From NCBI RefSeq assembly GCF_031180885.1, contig NZ_JAPSLK010000046.1, positions 1-64,000 on the forward strand: a stretch of 64,000 bases of DNA. Direction: 5' to 3'. A model generated the notes under the pieces. It did no database searches. It was not told where the DNA came from and saw only the letters and a program-made list of their open reading frames with translations. Shown piece by piece: positions 45,070 through 54,130 of this stretch; within the stretch, counting starts at the first letter, position 1, and every line of letters begins with the position of its first letter. A program made the translations under genes and the position numbers. This DNA is from Saccharothrix sp. (lineage in GTDB: Bacteria > Actinomycetota > Actinomycetes > Mycobacteriales > Pseudonocardiaceae).

Positions 45070-46329
45070 CTAGAAGTACGTGCGCACGAGGTCGACGACG
45101 GTGGTGCCGTCGACCACCGGGAGCAGTTGCCACTTGTCGAACACCGTGCAGGGGTGGGAGAGGCCGAAGCCCACCCAGTCGCCGACCTCGACCGCTTCGC
45201 CCGCGGGCAGGGCCAGGAACGTGTGCTGGTCGTTGAGCGCGGTGACCTCGCCCTTGAGCGGGCGGACGCCGTCGCGGGTGCGGAGCAGTTGCGGCTCGGG
45301 CAGGCCCTCGTCGAAGGACGCGTCCCGCTTGCCCATGGTCAGCAGGGCGAGGCCGGGTTCCGGGCGTGAAGTCACTTGCGCCCACGCCTTGAGCGCCGGC
45401 TTGAACGGCTGTTCGCCGGGCGTGCGGGCGAGCGGGGAGATGCCGCGGTAGAAGCCGTCGTCGTGGGTGATGTACGCGCCGCTGCGCAGCACCGGCCGGA
45501 CCGGGAACGGCCACGGTCGGGTGAGGGCGGTGGCCACCTGGTCGAAGTACGCGCTGCCGCCGGCGGTGACGATCGGGTCGGGCACCTCGAACAGGTCGTG
45601 GACGCCGATGGCGAGCACGCGCAGGTTGTCCAGGTAGGCGTCGATGGTCGCCCGGGAGTCGTCGGTGGCGTCGTGCGCGAGCGCGCCTTCGTAGCCGCCT
45701 ACGCCGACCAGCCGCAGGGCGGGGCTCTGCCGGGCGGCCTTCGCGACCTCGATGGCGGTCGGCAGGTCGCGTGCTCCGGTCCGGCCACCCGCGGCACCGA
45801 GTTCGACCAGCACGTCGACCGGTCGGGTGAGGGTGCCCAGGGCTTCGGTCATCCGCTCGACGCCCGCCACGGAGTCCACCCAACAGGTGAACTCGAAGTC
45901 CGGGTGCCGGGCCAGTTCATCGGCCACCCAGCGCAGGCCGGCCGGATCCACGAGCTGGTTGGCCAGCAGGATCGTGCCGACCCCGAACGCCCGGTAGACG
46001 CGCATTTGGCTGGTGTTGGCGGCGGTGATGCCCCACGAGCCGTGGTCGAGCTGGCGGGCGAACAGCTGCGGTGCCATGGTCGTCTTGCCGTGCGGGGCCA
46101 GCAGCACGCCGTGCTTGTCGCACCACGCGGCCATGGTCGCCAGGTTGTGCTCCAGCGCGGCGGCGTCCAGCACGACCAGCGGTCCGACGAAGCCGTCGGC
46201 GAACAGGTCCAGCCGGCGTCGCGCGACCTCGCCCACGGTCGCGCCGAACGCGCTCGCGGGCAGGCCCTTGAACCGCCAGTCGATCCGCTCGTCGCGGAGT
46301 GCGGCGACGGCGTCCCGGTCGATGTCCAC
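45070..46329 (-). CDS. D-serine dehydratase-like PLP enzyme (alanine racemase fold)
   Basis: 419 residues, GTG start with AGGAG upstream. The fold-type III barrel has PLP Lys82 in LLAPHGKTTMAPQLF, the family opening of D-serine/D-threonine dehydratases. The C-terminal beta domain has the zinc ligands in GLSHPCTVFDKW (His-x-Cys), as in eukaryotic-type D-serine dehydratase (DSD1). It would convert a D-hydroxyamino acid to the 2-keto acid via an enamine, which RidA, encoded nearby, hydrolyses. First gene of the minus-strand operon. Confidence 0.85.
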   Translation of the reverse strand: MDIDRDAVAALRDERIDWRFKGLPASAFGATVGEVARRRLDLFADGFVGPLVVLDAAALEHNLATMAAWCDKHGVLLAPHGKTTMAPQLFARQLDHGSWGITAANTSQMRVYRAFGVGTILLANQLVDPAGLRWVADELARHPDFEFTCWVDSVAGVERMTEALGTLTRPVDVLVELGAAGGRTGARDLPTAIEVAKAARQSPALRLVGVGGYEGALAHDATDDSRATIDAYLDNLRVLAIGVHDLFEVPDPIVTAGGSAYFDQVATALTRPWPFPVRPVLRSGAYITHDDGFYRGISPLARTPGEQPFKPALKAWAQVTSRPEPGLALLTMGKRDASFDEGLPEPQLLRTRDGVRPLKGEVTALNDQHTFLALPAGEAVEVGDWVGFGLSHPCTVFDKWQLLPVVDGTTVVDLVRTYF

Positions 46330-46344
46330 GTGTCTCGCTCCTCA

Positions 46345-46363
46345 CGTTGCATATTTCGCAACG
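46345..46363. promoter_or_regulatory. Candidate IclR operator of the D-amino-acid locus
   Basis: Palindrome CGTTGC-ATATTTC-GCAACG in the divergent intergenic region, 16 bp upstream of the PLP enzyme start. IclR-family regulators bind such 15-19-bp palindromes. The regulator is encoded in the opposite operon. A related TTGCGCGATGTGATGC segment lies just to the right (46369-46384). Confidence 0.6.
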
Positions 46364-46498
46364 GCTATTGCGCGATGTGATGCCGAGATGTGTAACATTC
46401 GCCTGCCGCCTCGTCAATGAACCGGCGGGGTCGCGACACCCGAAGCGGCCCCGCCCGCCTCGGCGAAGCCGAGGCAATCCCACACGGAGGACATGCGG

Positions 46499-47467
46499 AT
46501 GCGGTTCGACCTATCGGGCGGCGTGGTGTGCCTGGGCGAGACGATGGTCGTGTTGGTGCCCGCCGAACCCGGTCCGGTGCGTTCGGTGCGCACGTGGACG
46601 CGGGCGATCGGTGGTGCCGAGTCGAACGTGGCCATCCACCTGGCGCGCCTGGGTTTGCGGAGCCGCTGGGTGTCTGCGGTCGGAGATGACGCCTTCGGTG
46701 GGGCCGTGCTCGACTACGTCGGTGGCGCGGGGGTCGATGTGTCGGACGTGCGGGTGGATGCGACCAGGCCGACCGGGTTGTACGTGAAGGAATCCGACCC
46801 GTCGGGCAGTCATGCGCGGTACTACCGGTCCGGCTCGGCGGCTTCGGCGATGGGGCCGGAAGTGCTTGACGGGCTTGAGTTGGACGGCGTTCGGCTGGTG
46901 CACGTCAGCGGGATCACGGCCGCGCTGTCGGACAGTTGCCTCGAACTGCTGAGGGCTGTGCTGCGAGGCCCGCGAGAGCACCTGGTGTCGTTCGACCTGA
47001 ACTGGCGGCCGGCGTTGTGGGCCGACCGGGACCCCACCGTCCTGCTGGAGTTGGCCGACTCCGCCGATGTCGTGCTGGCCGGCGCGGACGAGGCCGAGGC
47101 GGTGTGGGGGACCGGTGACCCGGAGAAGCTGCGCACCCTGCTGCCCGGCCCGTCGACCCTGGTCGTGAAGCAGGGCGCGGAAGGCGCGACCCTGGCCGAG
47201 GACGGCGCGTTCACCTACCAGGAAGCGCTGAGGGTGGACGTCGTGGAGCCGGTCGGGGCCGGTGACGGCTTCGCCGCCGGGTACCTCGCCGCGCACCTCG
47301 CGGGCCTGCCGCCGACACGCCGGCTGCGCGCCGGGCACCTCCAGGCCGCCGCCGCCCTGCTCACCAGCGAAGATGTGGGCGAACCGCTGCCGCCCGAGGT
47401 GACCGGGCCGCTGCTGTCCGCCGACCCGCCGACGTGGGCCGCCGCGCACCTGAGGAGAGTGCCATGA
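46499..47467 (+). CDS. PfkB family carbohydrate kinase (KDG kinase-like)
   Basis: 322 residues from ATG 46499 (GGAGG 8 nt upstream; the ATG at 46493 is too close). PfkB motif 1 RAIGGAESNVAIHLARLG, motif 2 VEPVGAGDGFAAGYLAAHL with catalytic Asp, and NWRPALW. It resembles 2-keto-3-deoxygluconate kinases. Its substrate in a D-amino-acid operon is unclear; PfkB-like kinases are known beside RidA and D-amino-acid genes. The stop overlaps the iclR start (ATGA). Confidence 0.88.
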   Translation: MRFDLSGGVVCLGETMVVLVPAEPGPVRSVRTWTRAIGGAESNVAIHLARLGLRSRWVSAVGDDAFGGAVLDYVGGAGVDVSDVRVDATRPTGLYVKESDPSGSHARYYRSGSAASAMGPEVLDGLELDGVRLVHVSGITAALSDSCLELLRAVLRGPREHLVSFDLNWRPALWADRDPTVLLELADSADVVLAGADEAEAVWGTGDPEKLRTLLPGPSTLVVKQGAEGATLAEDGAFTYQEALRVDVVEPVGAGDGFAAGYLAAHLAGLPPTRRLRAGHLQAAAALLTSEDVGEPLPPEVTGPLLSADPPTWAAAHLRRVP

Positions 47468-48213
47468 GCCAGAGCCTGGACCGGGCGTTGACGCTGATGG
47501 GGGAGTTGGCCAAGGGCGCCAAGACGCTCGACGAGCTGTCCGCCGTCATCGACGTGCACAAGTCCACCACGCTCCGGCTGCTGCGCACCCTGGAGTCGCA
47601 CCGGTTCGTGCGCCGCGACGGCGTCCACCACTACCGGCTGGGCACCGCCCTGTTCGACCTGGCCAACCGGGCGCTGGAGGAGCGCGACGTCCGGCGCGCC
47701 GCCGAACCCGCGTTGCGCGACCTGAACTCCAGACTCGGCTACACCGTGCACCTGGCGTCCTACGAGGGCGGCGAGGTCATCTACATCGACAAGTACGACA
47801 GCACCCACCCGATGCGCATGTACTCCCGCATCGGCCGCCGCGCCCCGCTGCACTGCACGGCAGTGGCGAAGGTCCTGCTGTCCGACCTGCCCGAACCGCG
47901 CCGCCGCGAGGTCGCGCAGGAGATCGACTACGTCCCGCTGACCGCCAACACCATCACCACGCCCGAGGCGTACCTGGCGGAACTGGCCCGCGTCCGCGAG
48001 CGCGGCTACGCCGTCGACAACGCCGAGCACGAGGACTTCATCCACTGCATCGCGGCACCCATCCGGGGCGCGCGCGGCGAAGTCCTGGCAGCGGTGTCGA
48101 TGTCCGTGCCCAAGGTCCTCCTCGACTTCGACGGCCTCCTCGGCCACCTCCCCGACCTGCTCGCGACCGCGCGGGCGGCGTCCCTCGAATGCGGCTACAC
48201 ACCGCGCGACTGA
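47464..48213 (+). CDS. IclR family transcriptional regulator
   Basis: 249 residues from ATG 47464 (GAGGAG upstream). N-terminal winged helix SLDRALTLMGELAKGAKTLDELSAVIDVHKSTTLRLLRTLESHRFV, then the IclR effector domain (LHCTAVAKVLLSDLP, GYAVDNAEHEDFIHCIAAPIRGARGEVLAAVSMS). It is cotranscribed with the kinase and RidA and probably controls both divergent operons through the palindrome at 46345-46363, in response to a catabolic intermediate. Confidence 0.9.
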   Translation: MSQSLDRALTLMGELAKGAKTLDELSAVIDVHKSTTLRLLRTLESHRFVRRDGVHHYRLGTALFDLANRALEERDVRRAAEPALRDLNSRLGYTVHLASYEGGEVIYIDKYDSTHPMRMYSRIGRRAPLHCTAVAKVLLSDLPEPRRREVAQEIDYVPLTANTITTPEAYLAELARVRERGYAVDNAEHEDFIHCIAAPIRGARGEVLAAVSMSVPKVLLDFDGLLGHLPDLLATARAASLECGYTPRD

Positions 48214-48228
48214 CAGGAGTTCCAGAAC

Positions 48229-48612
48229 ATGGCCAAGACCGAGATCCGCACGCCGAACGCGCCCACCCCGGTGGCGTCGTTCTCGCAGGGCGTCCGCAAG
48301 GGCAACGTCCTGCAAGTCGCGGGCCAGGTCGCGTTCGACCCCGCCACCGGCGAGATCGTCGGCGAGACCGTTGCCGAGCAGACCCGCCAGGCGCTGCGCA
48401 ACGTCGCGGCCGTCCTGGAAGCGGGTGGCGCGTCGATGGACGACGTGGTGATGATGCGCGTCTACCTCACTGACACCTCCCGGTTCGGCGAGATGAACGA
48501 GGTCTACAACGAGGTCGTCACGCAGCAGCCCTTCCCCGCCCGCACCACGGTCTACGTCGGCCTCCCCGCCGGCCTGCTGGTCGAGATCGACGCCCTCGCG
48601 GTCCTCGACTGA
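48229..48612 (+). CDS. RidA family reactive intermediate/imine deaminase
   Basis: 127 residues, ATG start with GGAG. RidA signature: VRKGNVLQVAGQVAFDPATGEIVG, EQTRQALRNVAAVLEAGGASMDDVV and the active-site Arg in PFPARTTVYVGLPAGLLVEIDALAV. RidA hydrolyses the 2-aminoacrylate-type enamines that PLP dehydratases release. This fits directly with the divergent D-serine dehydratase-like enzyme. Last gene of the plus-strand operon. Confidence 0.93.
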   Translation: MAKTEIRTPNAPTPVASFSQGVRKGNVLQVAGQVAFDPATGEIVGETVAEQTRQALRNVAAVLEAGGASMDDVVMMRVYLTDTSRFGEMNEVYNEVVTQQPFPARTTVYVGLPAGLLVEIDALAVLD

Positions 48613-48729
48613 CGGTCGTATCGAGACGGGCGCGTACTTCTGCCGGTACTTCTGCGTGGTGCGCGCCCGGCCCCGGCGGTTGGCTGGGGTCACCCCCAGG
48701 AAAGGACCGCGTCGATGGCCAGGAACGCG

Positions 48730-51012
48730 TCACCGATCGGTTGACCGCAGCTCGGCGGCCCGGGTTCGGCACTCCCCTCCCGCCGCCGGGTCGCCGAGGT
48801 CGTCGTGGACGTCGGCCAGCACCTCCAACGCGTGCACGAGCCGGCGGTGCCGCTGCCGCGTCGCCACCGCGACCGCCTCCAGCAACTCCGTCCGCGCCTC
48901 TTCCAGCTCACCGAGCCGGTACAGGGCCAGCCCGCGCAACGCGCGCGCGTCGCTCGTCGTGTTGGGCGCCGTGGCGGCGACCGAGTGCTCGACGGCCTCG
49001 GTCGCCGTCTCCAGCACCTCCGGCCAGCGGCCCAGCTCGGCCAGGCTGTTGGCGGTGCGCACGAGCAGGCTGCCCAGCATCTCCGTGATCATCACCGGCG
49101 ACAGGTCCAGCACCCCGGCGCGCACGCCCGCCAACAGGCTCCGGTGCACCTCCACCGCTTCCTCGTACCGCTTCAGCCCGTGCAGCACCAATCCCAAGCA
49201 GGACAACGAGATCTGCTCGCCCAACGGATACTCGGCCACCTGGAACAGCTCCCGTGCCCGCCCCGCGCTCTCCCGGGCCGACTCCAGCGCACCCGAGTGC
49301 ATCTCCGACGCGGCCCGGTAGTGCATCGCCCACGCCTGCTCCCGCACGTCACCGGCCGCGACCGCCGCGTTCCAGGCCTCCTCGTGCAGCGCCAACGCGT
49401 CCGCGGGCCGGCGCAGCAGCACGCACAGCGTCCAGGTCAGGAAGTTCAGCTGCACGGCCTCGTCCCGCACGCTGCCCAGCGCCCGCGCCGCCGCGACCCC
49501 CGCGGTGAACACCTCGACCCACGTCTCACCGCGTCCGCGCTGGTCGGAGTACCAGTGCATGGCGGTGGCCAGGTCCAGCACAGCGCGGTGCAGGCCGCGC
49601 GCCGACGCCCAGCGCAGCGCGCCCAGCCAGCCGGAGGTCTCGGCGGCGAGCCACGCGTCCGCGTCGTCCTTGTCCGCGAACAACTCCGTCGGCGTGTCGC
49701 GGGCGTCCGGACCGTAGAACCCGGCCGCCGCCACCGCCGTGCCCAGCAGGTGCCGGGCCACCCGCGTGCGGGTCTCCTCGTGGTCCGGCTCCTCCTCGGC
49801 CAGCCGTTCCCCGGCGAACACCCGGACCAGGTCGTGGAAGACGTACCGGCCGGGCGTCTCGGCGGTGTCGAGCAGGCTGACGTCCACCAGCTCTTCCAGC
49901 GTGTCCTCGGCCTCGTACCGGTCCATGCCCGCCGCGACCGCCGCGAGTTCCGGTGTGAACGAAGCGCCGGGGAGCGTCGACAGCCGCCGGAACAGCAAAG
50001 CCGCCTTGCCGCCCAACTGCCGGTAGGACATCTCGAAAGCCGTCCGGACCTGGAGGTCGCCCGCGGTCAACGCGCTCAGCCGGCGGCGTTCGTCGGCGAG
50101 CTGCCCCGCCAGGTGCGCGACCGTCCACTTCGGACGGCTGGCCAGCCGGTTGCCCGCGATCCGCAGCGCCAGCGGCAAGTGCCCGCACAGCTTGGCCACC
50201 CGCGCGGACTCCTCGGGCTCGGCGGCGACCCGCGGCCCCGCGATCGCGGCCAGCAGGTCCACCGACTCGGCCGGCCCCAGCACGTCCAGCGCCAGCCGCG
50301 CCACCGCCTCCAACCCGCCCAGCACCTGCCGGGACGTGATCAGCACCAGCGACCGCCGGCCGGTGGCCAGCAGGGGCCGCACCTGGGCCTCGTCGGCGGC
50401 GTTGTCCAGCACCAGCAGCGTGGACCGGTCGCGCAGCAGCTCCCGGTACAGGTCCGAGCGCTCCGCCTCGCCCGCCGGCACCCGCGACTCCTCGACGCCC
50501 AACGCGAGCAGCATCCGGTGCACGACCTCCGCCGGGTGCAGCGGACGCGCGTCCATGCCGCGGAGGTTGAAGAAGAAACACCCGTCCGGGTAACGGTCGG
50601 CCAGCCGGTACCCCGCGCGCACGGCCAGACTCGTCTTGCCCGCGCCCGGCGGCCCGTGCACGACCGCCACGGACGTCTCGGCGCGGTCGGCGATCGTGGC
50701 CAGCACCTCCAGTGCCCGCTCGCGCCCGGTCAGGTCCGCGATGTCCGGCGGCAGCGCGCACTGCGCCACCACGGGCTGCCTGCGCACCCGACCATCCTTG
50801 GCCGCGTCGGCCAGCTGCCGGAGTTCCGCGTCGGACAGGGCGAGCACGCCCGCCAACGCCTCCACCGTGCGCCGCTGCGGCCCTTTGGCCCGACCGCGTT
50901 CCATGTCGCTGATCGCGCGGACGCTGACCCCCGAACCCTCGGCCAACTCCTCCTGGGTCAGCCTCGCGCGCTGCCGGTACTCGCGCAGCAGTCCGCCGAA
51001 CGTCGTCCCCAC
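48730..51012 (-). CDS. Xre HTH - NB-ARC - TPR regulator (AfsR-like STAND protein)
   Basis: 760 residues from GTG 51012, 7 nt after a TAATCT -10-like hexamer, so apparently leaderless. N-terminal Xre HTH (TTFGGLLREYRQRARLTQEELAEGSGVSVRAISDMERG), NB-ARC with Walker A VHGPPGAGKTS, Walker B LLVLDN and GHLPLALR, then about 300 residues of TPR-like helices. STAND regulators of this form switch on ATP binding. The target is unknown; the divergent membrane protein gene is 58 bp away. Confidence 0.88.
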   Translation of the reverse strand: MGTTFGGLLREYRQRARLTQEELAEGSGVSVRAISDMERGRAKGPQRRTVEALAGVLALSDAELRQLADAAKDGRVRRQPVVAQCALPPDIADLTGRERALEVLATIADRAETSVAVVHGPPGAGKTSLAVRAGYRLADRYPDGCFFFNLRGMDARPLHPAEVVHRMLLALGVEESRVPAGEAERSDLYRELLRDRSTLLVLDNAADEAQVRPLLATGRRSLVLITSRQVLGGLEAVARLALDVLGPAESVDLLAAIAGPRVAAEPEESARVAKLCGHLPLALRIAGNRLASRPKWTVAHLAGQLADERRRLSALTAGDLQVRTAFEMSYRQLGGKAALLFRRLSTLPGASFTPELAAVAAGMDRYEAEDTLEELVDVSLLDTAETPGRYVFHDLVRVFAGERLAEEEPDHEETRTRVARHLLGTAVAAAGFYGPDARDTPTELFADKDDADAWLAAETSGWLGALRWASARGLHRAVLDLATAMHWYSDQRGRGETWVEVFTAGVAAARALGSVRDEAVQLNFLTWTLCVLLRRPADALALHEEAWNAAVAAGDVREQAWAMHYRAASEMHSGALESARESAGRARELFQVAEYPLGEQISLSCLGLVLHGLKRYEEAVEVHRSLLAGVRAGVLDLSPVMITEMLGSLLVRTANSLAELGRWPEVLETATEAVEHSVAATAPNTTSDARALRGLALYRLGELEEARTELLEAVAVATRQRHRRLVHALEVLADVHDDLGDPAAGGECRTRAAELRSTDR

Positions 51013-51070
51013 TCCGGCCAGATTAGTGCGGGAGGGAGACGCAAGGTCTTTTCGGTGGTATTGGTCTCGC

Positions 51071-51670
51071 ATGAAGTGGTACGCGGACGCACCGGTGCGC
51101 CGGACGCGCCAAGCGGTGGCAGACCTGATCGCCCTGGCGTGGGTGTGGTTCTGGGTCGAGGTGGCGCTGGGCGCACGGGACGCCGTGCTCACCCTGCGCG
51201 CGCCCGGCGACGGCTTGACCAGGGCGGGCAACGGGCTGCGGGACACGTTCAGCGACGCCGCGGCGAAAGCCCGGGACGTGCCGCTGGTCGGCGGGAAGCT
51301 CGGCGAGGCGCTGGACAAGGGCCGCGACGCCGGCGGCACCCTGGTGGACGCGGGCCACACCCAGGTCGAAGCGGTCGAGACGACGGCGATGTGGCTCGCG
51401 GTGGCCCTCATCGCCATCCCGGTGGCGTTCCTGCTGGTGACCTGGCTGCCGCTGCGCCTGCGCTACGCGAAAAAGGCCGGTGTCGCGCAACGCCTGCGCG
51501 ACACCGGCCGGATCGACCTGCTGGCTCTCCAGGGCCTGACGACCCTGTCACCACGAGAGCTGGCGAAGTTCCCCACCGACCCCGCCACGGCCTGGCGCCA
51601 GGACGACCGCGAAGTCGTCGAGGCCCTGGCCACCCGCTACCTCAGGGCGCGGGGCGTGCGGGGCCGGTGA
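51071..51670 (+). CDS. Membrane protein of unknown function
   Basis: 199 residues from ATG 51071. A hydrophobic helix at about 15-40 (ADLIALAWVWFWVEVALGA) and a second at about 105-128 (MWLAVALIAIPVAFLLVTWLPL) flank an extracytoplasmic stretch with helical repeats (KARDVPLVGGKLGEALDKGRDAG). The C-terminal cytoplasmic part is polar. I recognise similar actinobacterial proteins but no functional family. It is divergent from the Xre-NB-ARC gene and converges on the subtilisin gene with 6 bp between stops. Confidence 0.7.
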   Translation: MKWYADAPVRRTRQAVADLIALAWVWFWVEVALGARDAVLTLRAPGDGLTRAGNGLRDTFSDAAAKARDVPLVGGKLGEALDKGRDAGGTLVDAGHTQVEAVETTAMWLAVALIAIPVAFLLVTWLPLRLRYAKKAGVAQRLRDTGRIDLLALQGLTTLSPRELAKFPTDPATAWRQDDREVVEALATRYLRARGVRGR

Positions 51671-51676
51671 GGCGGC

Positions 51677-53557
51677 TCACTGCCGGCGGTGCCAGTAGTA
51701 CTGGCTGCCGCCGTACAGGACGACGTTGCCGTCGTTCTGCACCACGAGCCGGTCGGACGGCGTGCCGTAGGTGAAGGTGTGCCAACGGGGCGCGCCCGCC
51801 GTGCTGTACAGGACGAAGTTGCCGTCGGACTGGAGCTCCGCGCGGGTCACGTCGCTGTTGTAGGTGAACGTGTGCCACTCCGCCTGGTTGGAGGCGTTGT
51901 ACAGCACCAGGTTGCCGTCGTTCTGCAACGTCAGGCGGTACTTGCCGTCGGGCGACGTCTTCGTCTCGCCGCGGATCAGCATCTGACCCTTGGCGACCCG
52001 GTCCTTGGCCGGCGTGGAGAGCAGCCGGTGCCAGTAGTAGCCCGACGGGCCGTACGCGACGACGTTGCCGTCGTTCTGCACGACGATCCGGTCGACCGGG
52101 GTGTTGTAGGTGGAGGTGTGCCAGCGGGCCTCGCCGCCGCGGGCGTACAGGACGAAGTTGCCGTCGTGCTGGAGTTCCGCCCGCACCGCGCCCCGACCCG
52201 ACGTCTGGCTGTGCCACACGATCGCGTTGGCGGCGTTGCGGAGCACCATGCTGCCGTCGGCCTCCACGCCAAGCTTGTACTGGCCGTTGGGGGAGACCTT
52301 CTGCTGCCCGACGGTCAGCGACTCACCGCGGACGATCCGGTCGGCGACAGGGGTCCACTCCGGGGTGGGCGAGGTGTACAGCAGGCGGTCCGGCGAGCCC
52401 TTCGGGTCGGTGACCTTGCCGGTGGTCGCGTTGTTCACGATCGCGTCGTGCACCTGCTGCGGCGTGGCGGTGGGGTTCTGGAACAGGTAGAGCGCCGCCG
52501 CGCCGGCGACGTGCGGCGCGGCCATGGACGTGCCGTCCAGGACCTCGGTCGCGTTGTCACCCGAGGCGTAGGTGGACGTGATGCCCACACCCGGCGCGAA
52601 CACGTCGACGCACGAGCCCCAGTTCGAGAAGTAGGCCCGAGCGTCGTTGCTGTTCGTCGCGCCGACGGTGATGCCCTGCGAGACCCGAGCCGGCGACCAG
52701 TCGCAGGCGTTGCCGAACTCGGTGTCGCCGAAGTTGCTCGCCGCCGTGACGTACGTGACACCCGCCGCGACCGACCGGCGCACCGCGTCGTCGAGGATGG
52801 TGGCCTCGCCGTCCGGGTCGTACCCGCTGAGGCTCATGTTCGCCACAGCCGGCTTGACGTGGTTCGCGGTGACGTGGTCGATACCCGCGATGACACCCGC
52901 GAGGGTGCCCTCGCCGACGCAGTTCAGCACCTTCACGGCGTGCAGGCGCACGCCCTTGGCCACGCCGTGCGACGCGCCGCCGATGGTGCCGGCGACGTGC
53001 GTGCCGTGACCGTCGCAGTCCTCGTTCGCGTCACCCACGGAGTTGAAGTCGAAGGTCGCCCGCACCCCGAAGTCGGCGTGCGTGGTCCGGATGCCCGAGT
53101 CGATCACGTACACGTGCACGCCACCACCGAGGTTGGGGTAGGCGTACGTGTTGTTCGACGGCAGGATGTCCCGCTGGTCGATCCGGTCGAGACCCCACGA
53201 CGGCGGGTTGGTCTGCGTGCCCGCCTTCTTGATCTTCTGGTCCTGCACGACCTTGGCCACGGCCGGGTTGCCCGCGAGCCGCTTGGCGTCGGCCTCGCTC
53301 ATCCGCGCGGCGAAACCGTCCAGCGCGGCCGAGTACCTGTGCGTGACGCGGACCGCGGCCTTGCGCAGGACCACGTCCGTGTCCTTGCGGTCCTTCAGCA
53401 CCACGATGTAGCTGCCCTCGACGGCGTCCTTGCTGCCCGCGCCCTCGATGGCCACCTCCTGCGCGATCGCCGGTGTCGCGCTGAGGCCCAGAGCGGCCAT
53501 CGCCGCCGTGGCTCCGACACCGGCGATGCGTCTCCAGGACGTGCCGAAATCTCCCAT
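51677..53557 (-). CDS. Secreted subtilisin-like protease (S8) with tandem bulb-lectin domains
   Basis: 626 residues from ATG 53557 (MGDFGTSWRR). Signal peptide (about 1-33), inhibitor I9 propeptide (about 48-112), then the proteinase K-like catalytic domain: Asp153 (VYVIDSG), His184 (DGHGTHVAG), Ser344 (DGTSMAAPHVAG). Residues 395-626 form two bulb-type mannose-binding lectin domains of three repeats each (QHDGNFVLY, QNDGNVVAY, QNDGNLVLY, QSDGNFVLY, QNDGNVVLY). The lectin part probably targets the protease to mannose-containing glycans or cell walls. Monocistronic. Confidence 0.9.
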   Translation of the reverse strand: MGDFGTSWRRIAGVGATAAMAALGLSATPAIAQEVAIEGAGSKDAVEGSYIVVLKDRKDTDVVLRKAAVRVTHRYSAALDGFAARMSEADAKRLAGNPAVAKVVQDQKIKKAGTQTNPPSWGLDRIDQRDILPSNNTYAYPNLGGGVHVYVIDSGIRTTHADFGVRATFDFNSVGDANEDCDGHGTHVAGTIGGASHGVAKGVRLHAVKVLNCVGEGTLAGVIAGIDHVTANHVKPAVANMSLSGYDPDGEATILDDAVRRSVAAGVTYVTAASNFGDTEFGNACDWSPARVSQGITVGATNSNDARAYFSNWGSCVDVFAPGVGITSTYASGDNATEVLDGTSMAAPHVAGAAALYLFQNPTATPQQVHDAIVNNATTGKVTDPKGSPDRLLYTSPTPEWTPVADRIVRGESLTVGQQKVSPNGQYKLGVEADGSMVLRNAANAIVWHSQTSGRGAVRAELQHDGNFVLYARGGEARWHTSTYNTPVDRIVVQNDGNVVAYGPSGYYWHRLLSTPAKDRVAKGQMLIRGETKTSPDGKYRLTLQNDGNLVLYNASNQAEWHTFTYNSDVTRAELQSDGNFVLYSTAGAPRWHTFTYGTPSDRLVVQNDGNVVLYGGSQYYWHRRQ

Positions 53558-53597
53558 GTCTGGGTGCCCCCTCAATGTGGGTACTGAGCGGAAACGA

Positions 53598-53630
53598 GGG
53601 GGCTGACTTCACTCGTTCGAGTGACCCCCA
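53598..53630. promoter_or_regulatory. Palindrome upstream of the subtilisin gene
   Basis: TCACTCG-TT-CGAGTGA at 53609-53624, enclosed by GGGGG at 53598 and CCCCC at 53626. It lies about 52 bp upstream of the protease start on the minus strand. It may be an operator or a leader hairpin. Confidence 0.5.
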
Positions 53631-53742
53631 TCGCGCGCACAGCCAACCACAAGGAGTGCCAGTTTTAGGAGGACTTTCACAACTTATCCGCAGGTGGCCG
53701 GCGGTGTTCGCGCGGTCACTCCACGGGGTGGTCGTTTCCGGC

Positions 53743-54093
53743 TCAGTAGACGGGGCCGGTGTACTTCTCGCCCGGGCCCTGGCCAGGCTCGTCCGGCACC
53801 GCGGAGGCCTCGCGGAACGCGCGCTGCACAGACTGGAGGCCCTCCCGCAGCGGCCCGGCGTGCGGGCCGAGGTACTCCGCGGACGCGGTGACCAGGCCGG
53901 CCAGGGCGGTGATCAGGCGGCGGGCCTCGTCGAGGTCGCGGCGCGGGCTCGAGTCCGGGTCCTCGTCGGCCAGGCCGAGGCGCTCGGCGGCGGCGGACAG
54001 CAGCATGATGGCCGCCTTGCTGATCACCTCGATGCTGGGAACATCGGACAGCTCGCGGACGTTGTGGGGAGGCAGGTCGGTCACGTCGGCCAT
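53743..54093 (-). CDS. DUF1844 domain protein
   Basis: 116 residues from ATG 54093 (MADVTDLPPHNVREL). The DUF1844 core is present: VRELSDVPSIEVISKAAIMLLSAAAERLGLAD, then RDLDEARRLITALAGLVTASAEYLGPHAGPLREGLQSVQRAFRE. The family is a conserved helical protein found upstream of infC in many actinobacteria. Function unknown. Divergent from infC. Confidence 0.85.
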   Translation of the reverse strand: MADVTDLPPHNVRELSDVPSIEVISKAAIMLLSAAAERLGLADEDPDSSPRRDLDEARRLITALAGLVTASAEYLGPHAGPLREGLQSVQRAFREASAVPDEPGQGPGEKYTGPVY

Positions 54094-54130
54094 TCTCGCA
54101 ACCGCGTCCCGCCGGTCGCCGGTTCGGGGG

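Noticed and set aside
43498..46380. Long plus-strand open frames opposite the deacylase and PLP enzyme genes
   Set aside because: Both real genes have complete catalytic motifs, start codons and ribosome binding sites on the minus strand; the plus frames are shadows.
48730..51012. NLR-type defence protein
   Set aside because: An Xre DNA-binding domain plus NB-ARC-TPR is the normal plan of actinomycete transcriptional regulators; there is no effector domain.
53609..53624. SOS box upstream of the subtilisin gene
   Set aside because: The palindrome reads TCACTCG-TT-CGAGTGA; it lacks GAAC-N4-GTTC half-sites, so it is not a LexA site.
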